Shown here piece after piece: positions 23,470 to 32,440 of a stretch of 32,993 bases of DNA. Origin of the DNA: Prevotellaceae bacterium (GTDB lineage Bacteria; Bacteroidota; Bacteroidia; Bacteroidales; UBA932); contig JAISNL010000150.1 of assembly GCA_031276235.1 (NCBI GenBank), positions 1 to 32,993 on the forward strand. Reading direction: 5' to 3'. Position 1 is the stretch's first letter, and the number at the start of each line of letters is the position of its first letter. The notes beneath the pieces were generated by a model, which saw nothing but the letters and a program-made list of their open reading frames with translations, was not told the origin of the DNA and did not search any database. Made by a program: the position numbers and the translations under genes.

Positions 23470-26010
23470 CTAAAAGTTTACGTGAAATCTGAAACGGATT
23501 CCGAGTTTGTCAACATTTGGATTGTTGCGGTACGACATTCTCCAAACCAAATCGACTCTCAAAAATCTGAAAATATTGTCTATGCCTGCGCTTCCTTCCA
23601 TATATGGTTTTTTGCTTAATGAAAACATTGTTGTTTCTCCTTTCCCGTTTACCGGAAATCTGAAAAGTCCGTTATTGCTCGAAGGTAAATTTTTATTGGA
23701 TATTCCTCCCCAGACGGCTTTAAATGTTACTATTTCGCGCCATTTTGTTTTCTTTATCAATGGTATTCTGTTAAATATTAAGCCCTGTAAATTGTATGCA
23801 AGATTTATTTCCACATATTTATCGCTTGCAAATTCAAAAAAGTTCATCATATTATACGATTGCGTATGATAGGCATAAGTTTGATTTGCATTATGAACAA
23901 ACAATAATGGAAATGGCGCCGTACCCCAAATTTTCCCTGCGCGTGCAAAAGCATCAACAAATCCGAAACTTGAAATCCAAATACGTTTTCGAGCGGAAAC
24001 AACGGTTTTTTGATAACTGTAATCGGAGCCGAAAAGATTTTTTATTCCGGCGGTATGCGAGAGCGTTATCACAGGTTCCTTTTTTGTCATTGTAGCTCGA
24101 TAATGTTTGCTTTGGTAAAACTGTTCGTTTGGCGCAAACCGTATGTTGACGTTAAATTCGCTTATTGTGATTTTATTGATTTTGTTCAGGTTCAAATTGT
24201 CATCATACTTTTCAAAAATCAGCGAGCCTGCCGCTTTTTGAATAATATGCGAAAACGAAGTTTGAAATCCCCAGCCGCCTCCTGTTTCCAAGTCATACTG
24301 TAATTTCATGTTGGCATTATACACCATTTTATCAAAATTTCCGCGGTTGAACGAAAACAGAAAATTATCGCCGGTAGAGAAATTCAATTCCTGTCCGAGA
24401 ATTTTTGTATTGTATTCATACGACAGGCTTAACATATTCATCGGATATTCCCACTGGTGATATTTTTTTTTGTTAAACGAATATGTGAGCGATTCAAAGT
24501 ATTTTAATTTTTTGTCCTTTGTTCCGTAAGCCAAAAAAGTTTCAAAAAATATGTTTGGATGCAGATTTGCGCTTGTTTTTCCGCCTGCGCGGAAACGATG
24601 CCCTTCAACTTTATTGTGGCTGTACATTGCATTTACAGGTCCGAAATCAAATTTTTTAAATTCAATATATCCTGTTGAAACAATCATAAGAATATCCATA
24701 AAATTGCGAAACTGCTTTACATTGTTCAATGTGTCCAGCATGTCATAAATGCCCTGTTCGTTTTTATTAAGCGGTTCGTGGCGAGCATGCCGCCAAAATT
24801 CCTGCGATTTTATATCCGAATCGGCGATGCGGCTTTTATTTTCTGTGCCTTTATAATCAGCGTCGGGTCGCGGTTTGTCGAATATAAAATCTTTGTATGT
24901 TACGGTTCGTTTTGCATAAATTCCATGGCTTTTTTCAAACAAACTGAAATCAATATCTATTTCGTTTTTCGACAAAACCCATGTATTGTCAACTTTGTTG
25001 AATTCTTGAATCAGCGATAAATCATTAACAAAATTCATATTTATTTTTTTAAGAACTTTGAGATGAATTTTCTTTACCGCATAGGTTGAATCTGTTGTAA
25101 TATAAACATTACCGTTAAATCCCCAATCAGCAGTATTATGAGGAAGAAATGTGATATTATGGCATTTTATTCCATCAATATCAACGGTATCGAGCAGATA
25201 AAACTTGTAGAAAGTATTTGCAATATTCGACAGCGGACTGACAAAGTGCTGATTCAGCATTTCAATATCGTTGTTGTAAATGTCAATATTGTTGAAAAGG
25301 AGCGCCAGATATGATGAAAGTCCGGCTTCATCAAAATACTGATCAAAACCCGACATTTTTGTTGCTTTTATAATTTCGCGCGATGTTTTCGGCGATTTTC
25401 TGTAATATCTGTCGCTGATGGTTTCTTTTATAAATATTGGCAAATAAGGTTTTCCATTGAGTTTTGAAGTATCTACATACTTGAACATGAATTGAAAATT
25501 GCGAAGGAATTTTTTATCTTTCAGGTCGGGTTTGATATTATCAAGTGCAAATTCAAGTTTTTCATAACTTTCGTATTCGTAGTAATCGTGAGCTTCGATG
25601 CGGTTATATTTTTTGTTTTCAATCACTTTTTGCATCAATGCAACCGCAGGATTGTCTTTTTTGCGATAGCGCACGCGCTTTGGTCGTACCACAGTTTCTT
25701 CTATATTAATGGCATCAGGCACAAGTAAAATTTTATATTTATTTTTTTTGCCTGTTTCTACTTTCAGCGTCTGCGTTTGATAGCCCAAAAACGATACGCT
25801 GATTTCGTTTGACGCCCAAAGTGTTTCGATATGAAAATTTCCTTTCAGGTCGGTTGATGTTCCTATGTTTTTACCTTGAAAAAATATATTTACAAAAGCC
25901 AATTCTTCACCTGTAACCGCATCAATTACAGAACCGTCAACAGTTGTATTTTGCTGCGAAAACAGCATGAATGGCAAACATATTAATAATAGAGAATATA
26001 TTTTTTTCAT
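23470..26010 (-). CDS. DUF5686 outer-membrane protein with carboxypeptidase-regulatory-like N-terminus
   Basis: The 846-residue protein has a signal peptide (LLLICLPFMLFSQQ) and then a CarboxypepD-regulatory-like domain (about 24-100: VDGSVIDAVTGEELAFVNIF, GTSTDLKGNFHIE), as in TonB-dependent receptors. The rest matches the DUF5686 family. The middle (about 105-430) is a conserved soluble part, and the C-terminal ~380 residues have the alternating aromatic/polar pattern of an outer-membrane beta barrel, ending in GIRFRFHVNF with the usual terminal Phe. There is no TonB box or plug domain, so it is not a standard TonB receptor. The function of the family is not established. The small cysteine-rich membrane protein is encoded directly downstream. 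Confidence 0.88.
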   Translation of the reverse strand: MKKIYSLLLICLPFMLFSQQNTTVDGSVIDAVTGEELAFVNIFFQGKNIGTSTDLKGNFHIETLWASNEISVSFLGYQTQTLKVETGKKNKYKILLVPDAINIEETVVRPKRVRYRKKDNPAVALMQKVIENKKYNRIEAHDYYEYESYEKLEFALDNIKPDLKDKKFLRNFQFMFKYVDTSKLNGKPYLPIFIKETISDRYYRKSPKTSREIIKATKMSGFDQYFDEAGLSSYLALLFNNIDIYNNDIEMLNQHFVSPLSNIANTFYKFYLLDTVDIDGIKCHNITFLPHNTADWGFNGNVYITTDSTYAVKKIHLKVLKKINMNFVNDLSLIQEFNKVDNTWVLSKNEIDIDFSLFEKSHGIYAKRTVTYKDFIFDKPRPDADYKGTENKSRIADSDIKSQEFWRHARHEPLNKNEQGIYDMLDTLNNVKQFRNFMDILMIVSTGYIEFKKFDFGPVNAMYSHNKVEGHRFRAGGKTSANLHPNIFFETFLAYGTKDKKLKYFESLTYSFNKKKYHQWEYPMNMLSLSYEYNTKILGQELNFSTGDNFLFSFNRGNFDKMVYNANMKLQYDLETGGGWGFQTSFSHIIQKAAGSLIFEKYDDNLNLNKINKITISEFNVNIRFAPNEQFYQSKHYRATMTKKEPVITLSHTAGIKNLFGSDYSYQKTVVSARKRIWISSFGFVDAFARAGKIWGTAPFPLLFVHNANQTYAYHTQSYNMMNFFEFASDKYVEINLAYNLQGLIFNRIPLIKKTKWREIVTFKAVWGGISNKNLPSSNNGLFRFPVNGKGETTMFSLSKKPYMEGSAGIDNIFRFLRVDLVWRMSYRNNPNVDKLGIRFRFHVNF

Positions 26011-26049
26011 TATTTACAGTTCAGATTATTCCGAATATAGGCAAATATT

Positions 26050-26667
26050 TTAATTAAATGAAGGATGCATTAGCATGTTTATAAAGTATCGAAGCAAATC
26101 AGGTTCAACCACAATGGGATAAACAAAACCGAAAAGAGCGCCGTAAAGATGGGCGTCGTGATTTATGTTGTCGTTGCTGTTGCGGCTCATGTAAGTGCAA
26201 TAAAGCAGATACAGCGCTGCAAAAATTATACCCGGCACAGGAATAATTCCCATAAACAGCAGTTTGCTCCACGGGTTGAAAAATATACACGCAAACAGCA
26301 CAGCCGACACGGCTCCAGATGCGCCTATACCGCGATACGCATAATTGTTGCGATGTTTTACTATAGTTGTCAACGTAGCAAACACCATTCCTCCGAAATA
26401 TACAGCCAAAAAATGTATCATTGTGTTACCGATAGAAAGAGAGAGATAATACGTCAATGCCTGTCCAAACGAATAAAATACGAACATGTTTATAAGCAGA
26501 TGCGCCCAGTTGGCGTGAATAAAACCGTGAGTTATCACACGATACCATTCATTTCTGTGTACAATCATGTAAGGCGACAGCAAAAGTCTGTCGAAAATTC
26601 GAGGAGATTCAAATGCGGCAATAGATGCAAGCACCGTAATTATTATAAGTATTAAAGTTAAATCCAT
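26050..26667 (-). CDS. Rhomboid-family intramembrane serine protease
   Basis: The 205-residue protein has about six hydrophobic segments. The catalytic Ser117 lies in the GASGAVSAVLF motif and the partner His173 in HDAHLYGALFGF, matching the GxSx / H pair of rhomboids. The HANWAHLLINMFVFYSFG segment corresponds to the conserved region of segments 1-2. It cleaves membrane proteins within or near their transmembrane helices; the substrate is unknown. The gene starts 41 bp after the holA stop and ends 39 bp before the DUF5686 start, so the four-gene minus-strand run may be one transcript. Confidence 0.92.
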   Translation of the reverse strand: MDLTLILIIITVLASIAAFESPRIFDRLLLSPYMIVHRNEWYRVITHGFIHANWAHLLINMFVFYSFGQALTYYLSLSIGNTMIHFLAVYFGGMVFATLTTIVKHRNNYAYRGIGASGAVSAVLFACIFFNPWSKLLFMGIIPVPGIIFAALYLLYCTYMSRNSNDNINHDAHLYGALFGFVYPIVVEPDLLRYFINMLMHPSFN

Positions 26668-26708
26668 ATTGTAATATTTTAATCAGTTAAAATTCATAAT
26701 TTATATCA

Positions 26709-27752
26709 TTAGCAGTTAAATATTTTAGAAATCAATTCGCGCAGCAGTTCGCCATCATCGATTGCTACATGGTTGAAACCTTTGCTTTTCATGTCGTACT
26801 GGCGCAACAGTGAAATTACTTTTACTGTTTGAGGCATTTTGTAATTGCGTGCTGCAATTTCGTAATCCTTAATAAAATACGGATTTATGCCAAGCGCCGC
26901 AATAATAGCGCTATTATTAAGCCGCTGCCTGAGCAATGTCTGATATTTCAGTATTTTTGAAAATTGTGAAAACAATGTAGAAATTGTTACTACAAAAGGA
27001 TATTCCTTAATGTTTTTGCTGAAATGCGAGGCAATTTTATTTGCTTTCAATATGTTTCTTTCGGATATTGCCTTGCTCAATTCAAACGTATTGTATTCTC
27101 TGCTTATTCCTATATTATTTTCAATATCAAGCGAATTAATTTTTTTTCTGTTTTTCGGCAAAGCGGTAAACAGTTTATTCAGTTCGTTCACAATTTTGCT
27201 TAAATCCGCACCTAAAAAATCCGAAAGAATTGCCGCGGCATCATGGTCTATTTCAAATCCCTGCTGTTTTATGTACGTTGAAATCCAGCCCGAAACTTCA
27301 TTTTCGTAAAGTTGTACCGATTCAAGAACCTCACCGTTTTTTACAATTGTTTTATAAAAAGATGTACGTTTATCTATAGTTTTTCCTTTATAGCAAATCA
27401 CCAGAATTGTTGATTTCAAAGGATTTTTGACATATGATTCGAGTTCTTCTATTTTTTTTATTTCCTGAGCTTCGCGCACAATCAGAACCTGATAATTGGA
27501 CATCATTGGAAAGCGCCGAGCGGTATCGGCTATCTGGCTTATATCCGCAACATCCTTGCCGTAAATAATTGTTTGATTAAACGAACGTTCGTTTTCAGGT
27601 AAAACATTGTGCGCTATAAATTCGCTTAATTTGTCTATATAATAAGTTTCATCTCCCATTAAAACATAAACGGGTTTGTAGATTTTATTCTTCAAATCTC
27701 CAAGAATTTGGTTATATTTTGTTATTGTATCTTTTCCGCTAAATTTTGCCAT
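26709..27752 (-). CDS. holA: DNA polymerase III subunit delta (clamp-loader)
   Basis: The 347-residue protein has the length and layout of HolA. The N-terminal region reads KPVYVLMGDETYYIDKLSEF, where family members start their degenerate AAA+ fold (lacking a true Walker A). RRFPMMSNYQVLIVREAQEI, SAILSDFLGADLSKIVNELNKL-like sequence and the helical C-terminal lid (YNTFELSKAISERN) also fit. Delta opens the beta sliding clamp during loading. It starts a minus-strand run with rhomboid, DUF5686 and the small Cys-rich protein, and is divergent from the HSDR_N-domain gene. A TACATTTG element lies 17 bp upstream. Confidence 0.93.
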   Translation of the reverse strand: MAKFSGKDTITKYNQILGDLKNKIYKPVYVLMGDETYYIDKLSEFIAHNVLPENERSFNQTIIYGKDVADISQIADTARRFPMMSNYQVLIVREAQEIKKIEELESYVKNPLKSTILVICYKGKTIDKRTSFYKTIVKNGEVLESVQLYENEVSGWISTYIKQQGFEIDHDAAAILSDFLGADLSKIVNELNKLFTALPKNRKKINSLDIENNIGISREYNTFELSKAISERNILKANKIASHFSKNIKEYPFVVTISTLFSQFSKILKYQTLLRQRLNNSAIIAALGINPYFIKDYEIAARNYKMPQTVKVISLLRQYDMKSKGFNHVAIDDGELLRELISKIFNC

Positions 27753-27769
27753 TAGTTTTTTATATAGTG

Positions 27770-27777
27770 CAAATGTA
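27770..27777 (-). promoter_or_regulatory. -7 promoter element (TACATTTG) for holA
   Basis: TACATTTG on the minus strand matches TAnnTTTG and ends 17 bp before the holA ATG. A matching -33 TTG is not at normal distance. Confidence 0.45.
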
Positions 27778-27853
27778 GTGTTTTTTTATTATTTGTGTTT
27801 TGATTATTCAAACTGTTATTTGAAAATCTGTCGAAGATTTACAGTTTTTATTA

Positions 27854-27861
27854 TAACTTTG
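27854..27861 (+). promoter_or_regulatory. -7 promoter element (TAACTTTG) for the HSDR_N-domain gene
   Basis: TAACTTTG matches the consensus and would give a leader of about 85 nt before the GTG start at 27954. The -33 TTG is missing at the usual spacing. Confidence 0.4.
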
Positions 27862-27953
27862 CTCAATATTTTAATGAAAATTCTATTTAGTTTTAATGAA
27901 AAATAAAAATAATTTAATCATTTAATACTGTTATACATTTTACTGCTGTTAAT

Positions 27954-28409
27954 GTGAGCAACAAGATAGGACAAAAAAGTTTAAATATTCGCAGTACTTC
28001 CGATGGACAGCAAATTTTTGACTGTGTGCGTAAAAAATATGTTGTTCTCACTCCCGAAGAGTTAGTAAGGCAGAATATTATAATGTACCTTGCAAATGTT
28101 AAGAATTATCCGATAAATTTGATGCGAGTTGAAGTCGGTATGAAATTCAACAATATGCAAAAACGCTGCGATATTCTTATATATAATCGGAATCGCAGTC
28201 CTTTGCTGATGGTTGAATGTAAAGCCGCAAATGTAAAAATATCACAGGATATTTTCAATCAACTGTCGCGCTACAATTTAGTATTTAAAGTTCCTTATCT
28301 TGTTGCAACCAACGGCAAAGATACATACTGCTGCAAAATAAATTTTGAAAAACAAACACATGAATTTCTTAATGAAATACCATCATTTGAAGCAACAGCA
28401 AATTTATAA
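27954..28409 (+). CDS. Stand-alone type I restriction R-subunit N-terminal (HSDR_N) domain protein
   Basis: The 151-residue protein consists almost entirely of an HSDR_N PD-(D/E)xK nuclease fold. The catalytic residues are Asp73 in RCDILIY and Glu88-x-Lys90 in MVECKA, followed by a QxxxY motif (Gln103, Tyr107) as in type I restriction subunits and RecB-like nucleases. The start is GTG (the upstream ATG is followed at once by a TGA). There is no helicase, HsdM or HsdS gene nearby, so this is not a restriction system; the single-domain form is common in Bacteroidota next to holA and has no established role. It is divergent from holA across 201 bp. Confidence 0.85.
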   Translation: MSNKIGQKSLNIRSTSDGQQIFDCVRKKYVVLTPEELVRQNIIMYLANVKNYPINLMRVEVGMKFNNMQKRCDILIYNRNRSPLLMVECKAANVKISQDIFNQLSRYNLVFKVPYLVATNGKDTYCCKINFEKQTHEFLNEIPSFEATANL

Positions 28410-28531
28410 TATACCATCGGCTGCATCAACTGTTTGATAAAATCACTCATGCCAAGCACAACAAAAGACTGTATTTTAATTCAACCGCTTAAATCATATT
28501 CCCGTTATTATATTTGATAACAATTTGCCTG

Positions 28532-28561
28532 TTGCAGTATAATTTATAATATTTATCTTTG
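28532..28561 (+). promoter_or_regulatory. Promoter for the yhcH-radical SAM pair (TTG-N19-TATCTTTG)
   Basis: TTG (28532-28534) and TATCTTTG (28554-28561) are 19 bp apart, a textbook Bacteroidota promoter. The predicted start is near 28568, about 22 nt before the ATG at 28590. Confidence 0.75.
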
Positions 28562-28589
28562 CAAAAATTTTATTAATAAAATTACTCGT

Positions 28590-29036
28590 ATGATTATAGA
28601 TTCAATTCTTGGTCTGGAACGCTATCGCAGAATGCATGAAGGATTTGAAAAAGCATTTAAATTTTTACGTTCCTGCGATATTACTCAACTCGAAGCAGGT
28701 CGCTATGATATTGATGGCGACAATATTTATGCCGTAGTTTCAGAAAACGACATGAAAAATATCGAAGATGCAAAACTCGAAGTGCACGATTCGTATATTG
28801 ACATTCAAACTCCTGTGTCTGCAAGCGAAACGTTTGGATGGAAAGACCGCGCGCTCTGCAATACGGGCGAAGGCATATATAATGATGAAAAAGATGTTGC
28901 ATTCTTCGATGATGAACCTGAAGTTTATTGTGTAGTAAATCCATTGCAGATTGTAATATTTTTTCCTAACGATGCACATGCACCGCTTATCGGAAATGGA
29001 AAAATAAAAAAAATAGTTATAAAAGTAAAGATGTGA
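28590..29036 (+). CDS. YhcH/YjgK/YiaL (DUF386) family protein
   Basis: The 148-residue protein is a full-length DUF386 cupin-like protein. Typical features are the EVHDSYIDIQ segment (residues ~66-75), GWKDRALCNTGEG, and a C-terminal FFPNDAHAPLIGNGKIKKIVIKV where the DxHxP element forms part of the metal site. Members include EbgC, the beta subunit of evolved beta-galactosidase, and YiaL/YhcH proteins linked to sialic acid or ketogluconate use; they probably act on sugars or sugar acids. No sugar-catabolism gene is adjacent here. The stop codon overlaps the next gene (ATGTGA), so translation is coupled. Confidence 0.9.
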   Translation: MIIDSILGLERYRRMHEGFEKAFKFLRSCDITQLEAGRYDIDGDNIYAVVSENDMKNIEDAKLEVHDSYIDIQTPVSASETFGWKDRALCNTGEGIYNDEKDVAFFDDEPEVYCVVNPLQIVIFFPNDAHAPLIGNGKIKKIVIKVKM

Positions 29037-29977
29037 TTTACGCTTGGGGCGACAGCCGCAGATTTAATTCGTATGCAGGATATTTCAAACGTACGTTTGG
29101 GCAACGTATTCAAAAACTTGCCATTGATGCCGGTTTTACTTGCCCCAACAGAGATGGAACTGTCGCATTCAACGGTTGTACTTATTGCAACAACAAGGCA
29201 TTCAATCCATCGTACTGCAATACAGATAAAACAATAACCAGACAAATCAACGAAGGCATTGAGTTTCATGCAAATCGATACCGTCGTGCCGAATTGTTTT
29301 TAGCATATTTTCAAGCATTCAGCAACACTTATGCGCCTGTCGAAATACTGAAACAACGATACGGCGAAGCCCTTGAACATCCCAAAATTGCAGGAATGGT
29401 AATTGGCACTCGTCCCGATTGTATTGATAATGAAATACTTGATTATCTTGCCGAAATTTCAAAAACAAAATATATAATTGTAGAATATGGGATAGAATCA
29501 TGCTATAATGCAACTTTACAGCGCATAAACAGAGGACATTATTTTGAAAAATCAGTTGAAGCGATTCAGGCAACGGCTCAACGCGGAATAAAATGCGGAG
29601 CGCACATAATTTTCGGTTTGCCCGGCGAAACAGTGCAAATGATGTTTGACGAAGCAAAAATTTTGTCGCAACTGCCGCTTGATACCGTAAAATTTCATCA
29701 ATTACAAATCATAAAAAATACTGCAATGGAGCATGAATTTGTCAATAATCCGCAAGATTTTCATGTATTTGAAGTAGATGAATATATTGATTTTTTCGTA
29801 AAGTTTGCAGAACGGCTGAATCCAAAAATTGTTATTGAGCGATTTGCAGGAGAAGTTCCTCCGCGATTTTTATCTCAAAGCGCATGGAGTCTTTTGCGCA
29901 ACGACCAGCTCATTGCAAAATTTGAAAACAAGCTTGAAAAATTAAATACTTATCAGGGAAAATATTTTGTAATGTAA
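29033..29977 (+). CDS. TIGR01212-family radical SAM protein (YhcC-like)
   Basis: The 314-residue protein matches the YhcC/TIGR01212 radical SAM family. The N-terminal YAWGDSRRFNSY box is diagnostic, and the cluster cysteines are Cys37, Cys49 and Cys52 in CPNRDGTVAFNGCTYC, a wider spacing than the usual CxxxCxxC. Later family segments are GTRPDCIDNEILDYL, YIIVEYGIES and HIIFGLPGET. A 4Fe-4S cluster should cleave SAM to start radical chemistry; the substrate of this family is not firmly established (tRNA modification has been suggested because of relatedness to Elp3-type proteins). The start is a GTG whose first bases overlap the yhcH stop by 4 nt. Confidence 0.9.
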   Translation: MIYAWGDSRRFNSYAGYFKRTFGQRIQKLAIDAGFTCPNRDGTVAFNGCTYCNNKAFNPSYCNTDKTITRQINEGIEFHANRYRRAELFLAYFQAFSNTYAPVEILKQRYGEALEHPKIAGMVIGTRPDCIDNEILDYLAEISKTKYIIVEYGIESCYNATLQRINRGHYFEKSVEAIQATAQRGIKCGAHIIFGLPGETVQMMFDEAKILSQLPLDTVKFHQLQIIKNTAMEHEFVNNPQDFHVFEVDEYIDFFVKFAERLNPKIVIERFAGEVPPRFLSQSAWSLLRNDQLIAKFENKLEKLNTYQGKYFVM

Positions 29978-30026
29978 TTTGTGAATCTATAAATTATTTA
30001 ATGAGAACACATTAAAAATGAATTTT

Positions 30027-30172
30027 TCACTACTGACCGACTAAATTTTTTTCGCTACCTTTGCCCATCATCGTACTGGTTTTGATTGTTGCTAATCAAA
30101 AGTACAACTTCTTGGACAATCTTCATCGGGTTGCCCTTTTTTATCCTCAAAAATTTAGTCGGTCAGTAGTGA
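30027..30172. repeat. 146-bp element bounded by perfect 24-bp inverted repeats
   Basis: Bases 30027-30050 (starting TCACTACTGACCGAC) and 30149-30172 (ending GTCGGTCAGTAGTGA) are perfect reverse complements over 24 bp. The 98-bp interior has its own palindrome: GTAC-x3-TTTTGATT (30073-30087) and AATCAAAAGTAC (30094-30105) around GTTGCT. It also carries a TACCTTTG promoter-like box at 30056-30063. No open reading frame fits inside, and no clear target duplication flanks it. It lies between the radical SAM and OPT genes. Confidence 0.9.
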
Positions 30173-30263
30173 TTGTTTAATACGTTTACCCTGCAAAAAA
30201 TCTGCATAAAATTGATGATTTATATTTTTTTTGTATTTTAGCGGTTCAAAAACACTAACGAAT

Positions 30264-32306
30264 ATGGAAAATAATGAAGAAAAAATTATCGGATTACCTG
30301 ATAATGCATTTACAGAACTCAAGCATGACGAAGAATATAAACCTGTCATGCCGGCAAATAAAAAATTCCCCGAAGCAAACGCATGGTCGGTATTGTGGGG
30401 ACTGTTAATGGTTGCTCTGTTTTCAGCGGCGGCAGCATATCTCGGATTGAAAGTAGGGCAGGTTTTTGAAGCTGCCATTCCTATTGCCATCATTGCAGTT
30501 GGACTTTCTACGGTAGCAAAGCGCAAAAACGCTCTCGGCGAAAATATAATTATTCAGTCGATAGGCTCAAGTTCGGGAGTTATTGTAGCAGGCGCAATTT
30601 TCACGCTGCCTGCCTTATATATCCTTCAAGCAAAATATCCCGAAATGTCGGTTTCATTTGTACAGATATTACTCAGTTCGCTGTTGGGCGGTATTTTGGG
30701 TATATTGTTTTTAATACCTTTTCGCAAATATTTCGTTAAGGATATGCATGGGAAATATCCTTTTCCCGAAGCCACAGCTACAACTCAGGTGCTTGTGTCG
30801 GGAGAAAAAGGAGGCTCGCAGGCAAAACCGCTTATAATTGCAGGAATTGTTGGAGGACTTTACGATTTTATCATCGCAACATTCGGACTGTGGGCAGAAA
30901 CGTTCAAAAGCACAGTTTGCGAATGGGGACAGGCTGTTGCTGATAAAACAAAACTTTTTTTCGGAATAAATACAGGCGCAGCGGTTCTCGGACTTGGATA
31001 TATTGTAGGGCTGAAATACGCTGCAATTATCTGCTTTGGCTCGTTTCTGGTATGGTTTGTAATTATCCCACTGTTACCTTTATTGGGCGACAATATACTG
31101 ATGCTACTCAACTCTACATATACAGGCGGCATTGACAAAATGTCCCCGCAGGATATATTTCAGGGACTAAAACCTGTGCCTGATGCTATAACTTTTTCAG
31201 GTTTTGCCCGTCACATAGGCATAGGCGGAATAGCAACGGCGGGAATTATTGGAATAATAAAATCATGGAAAATAATAAAAGGCGCAATAGGTTTGGTTTC
31301 AAATGAAATGAAAAACAAATCGACAAGTACAAATAAAGAAATTATACGCACTCAACGCGATTTACCGATGAAAATTGTCGCTTTCGGCTTAATATTTACA
31401 TTGCTTGTTATCTTCTTATTCTTTTTTACAGGCGTTATGCAATTCAATTTGCTGCACGCAATTATAGGCGTTTTGGTTGTCGGCATTATAGCATTCATGT
31501 TTACAACCGTTGCCGCAAACGCAATAGCGATAGTAGGAACAAATCCCGTGTCGGGCATGACGCTGATGACATTGATACTTTCATCCGTAATCATGGTAGC
31601 CGCAGGGCTGAAAGGAGCCACTGGAATAGTGGCTTCGCTGATAATGGGAGGAGTGGTTTGCACGGCTCTGTCCATGGCAGGCGGATTTATTACCGATTTA
31701 AAAATAGGATACTGGCTGGGAGCAACGCCGGTAACCCAGCAAAAATGGAAATTTCTGGGAACGCTGGTTGCCGCTGCAACAGTTGGCGGAGTTATGATAA
31801 TTCTGAATAAAACTTATGGATTTGTCGGCGAAAACGCTCTGGTCGCCCCTCAGGCAAATGCAATGGCAGCCGTTATCGACCCGCTAATGTCGGGTACGGG
31901 AGCGCCTTGGATACTTTACGGCGCAGGCGCGGTAATTGCAATAATTCTTAATTTCTGCCGAGTATCATCTTTGGCATTTGCACTCGGAATGTTTATACCT
32001 TTAACCCTTAACGTGCCGCTTTTGGTTGGCGGCGCTATCAGTTGGTTTGTTACAACACGCAGCAAAAATGCAGAAACAAACAAACAGCGCGGAGAAAAAG
32101 GAACATTGCTCGCATCGGGCTTCATTGCTGGCGGAGCGTTAATGGGAGTGGCAAGCGCGGCATTACGCTTCGGTAATATTGATTTGACTGTGAAATCTTG
32201 GGCAGAATCGCAGGGCGCAGAAATCTTATCAATAATAATGTACGGTGCGTTGATAGGATTTTTATTGTGGCAAATATTGAAAAAAAACAAGCTATTGACA
32301 AAATAA
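30264..32306 (+). CDS. OPT-family oligopeptide/metal-chelate transporter
   Basis: I place the start at the ATG at 30264 (MENNEEKIIGLPDNAFTEL), giving 680 residues; the track start at 30231 is a TTG with 11 unlikely residues. The protein is highly hydrophobic with roughly 14-16 membrane segments. Family markers include the first segment ending in AAAAYLGLKVGQVFEAAIP, RKNALGENIIIQSIGSSSG, GKYPFPEATATTQVL and the late NPVSGMTLMTLI. Bacterial OPT members of this type import oligopeptides or peptide-like metal chelates; the substrate is not defined. It stands alone, preceded by the inverted-repeat element and followed by a strong terminator. With the M49 peptidase and the CstA-type carrier it suggests a peptide-using metabolism. 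Confidence 0.93.
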   Translation: MENNEEKIIGLPDNAFTELKHDEEYKPVMPANKKFPEANAWSVLWGLLMVALFSAAAAYLGLKVGQVFEAAIPIAIIAVGLSTVAKRKNALGENIIIQSIGSSSGVIVAGAIFTLPALYILQAKYPEMSVSFVQILLSSLLGGILGILFLIPFRKYFVKDMHGKYPFPEATATTQVLVSGEKGGSQAKPLIIAGIVGGLYDFIIATFGLWAETFKSTVCEWGQAVADKTKLFFGINTGAAVLGLGYIVGLKYAAIICFGSFLVWFVIIPLLPLLGDNILMLLNSTYTGGIDKMSPQDIFQGLKPVPDAITFSGFARHIGIGGIATAGIIGIIKSWKIIKGAIGLVSNEMKNKSTSTNKEIIRTQRDLPMKIVAFGLIFTLLVIFLFFFTGVMQFNLLHAIIGVLVVGIIAFMFTTVAANAIAIVGTNPVSGMTLMTLILSSVIMVAAGLKGATGIVASLIMGGVVCTALSMAGGFITDLKIGYWLGATPVTQQKWKFLGTLVAAATVGGVMIILNKTYGFVGENALVAPQANAMAAVIDPLMSGTGAPWILYGAGAVIAIILNFCRVSSLAFALGMFIPLTLNVPLLVGGAISWFVTTRSKNAETNKQRGEKGTLLASGFIAGGALMGVASAALRFGNIDLTVKSWAESQGAEILSIIMYGALIGFLLWQILKKNKLLTK

Positions 32307-32398
32307 AACGGTTGGATAATTACTACGGTAACAGATTTTAGCCGTATAAATGGTGATATCAAAATTTTGGCAAAATTACACAGTTGATTATTGTATAG

Positions 32399-32440
32399 AA
32401 AAACGTGTTAGAGAAACGTATTTTTTCTAACACGTTTTTT
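32399..32440 (+). terminator. Strong rho-independent terminator of the OPT gene
   Basis: AAAAACGTGTTAGA (32399-32412) pairs with TCTAACACGTTTTT (32426-32439) as a 14-bp perfect stem with a 13-nt loop, ending in six T residues. It also has an A run on the other side and may work on both strands. Confidence 0.9.

Noticed and set aside
26149-26655. Plus-strand ORF of 168 residues
   Set aside because: It is antisense to the rhomboid gene, which has its catalytic Ser and His in place.
30027-30172. Inverted-repeat element as a simple transcription terminator
   Set aside because: The arms are separated by 98 bp and no T run follows the right arm, so it does not look like an intrinsic terminator.
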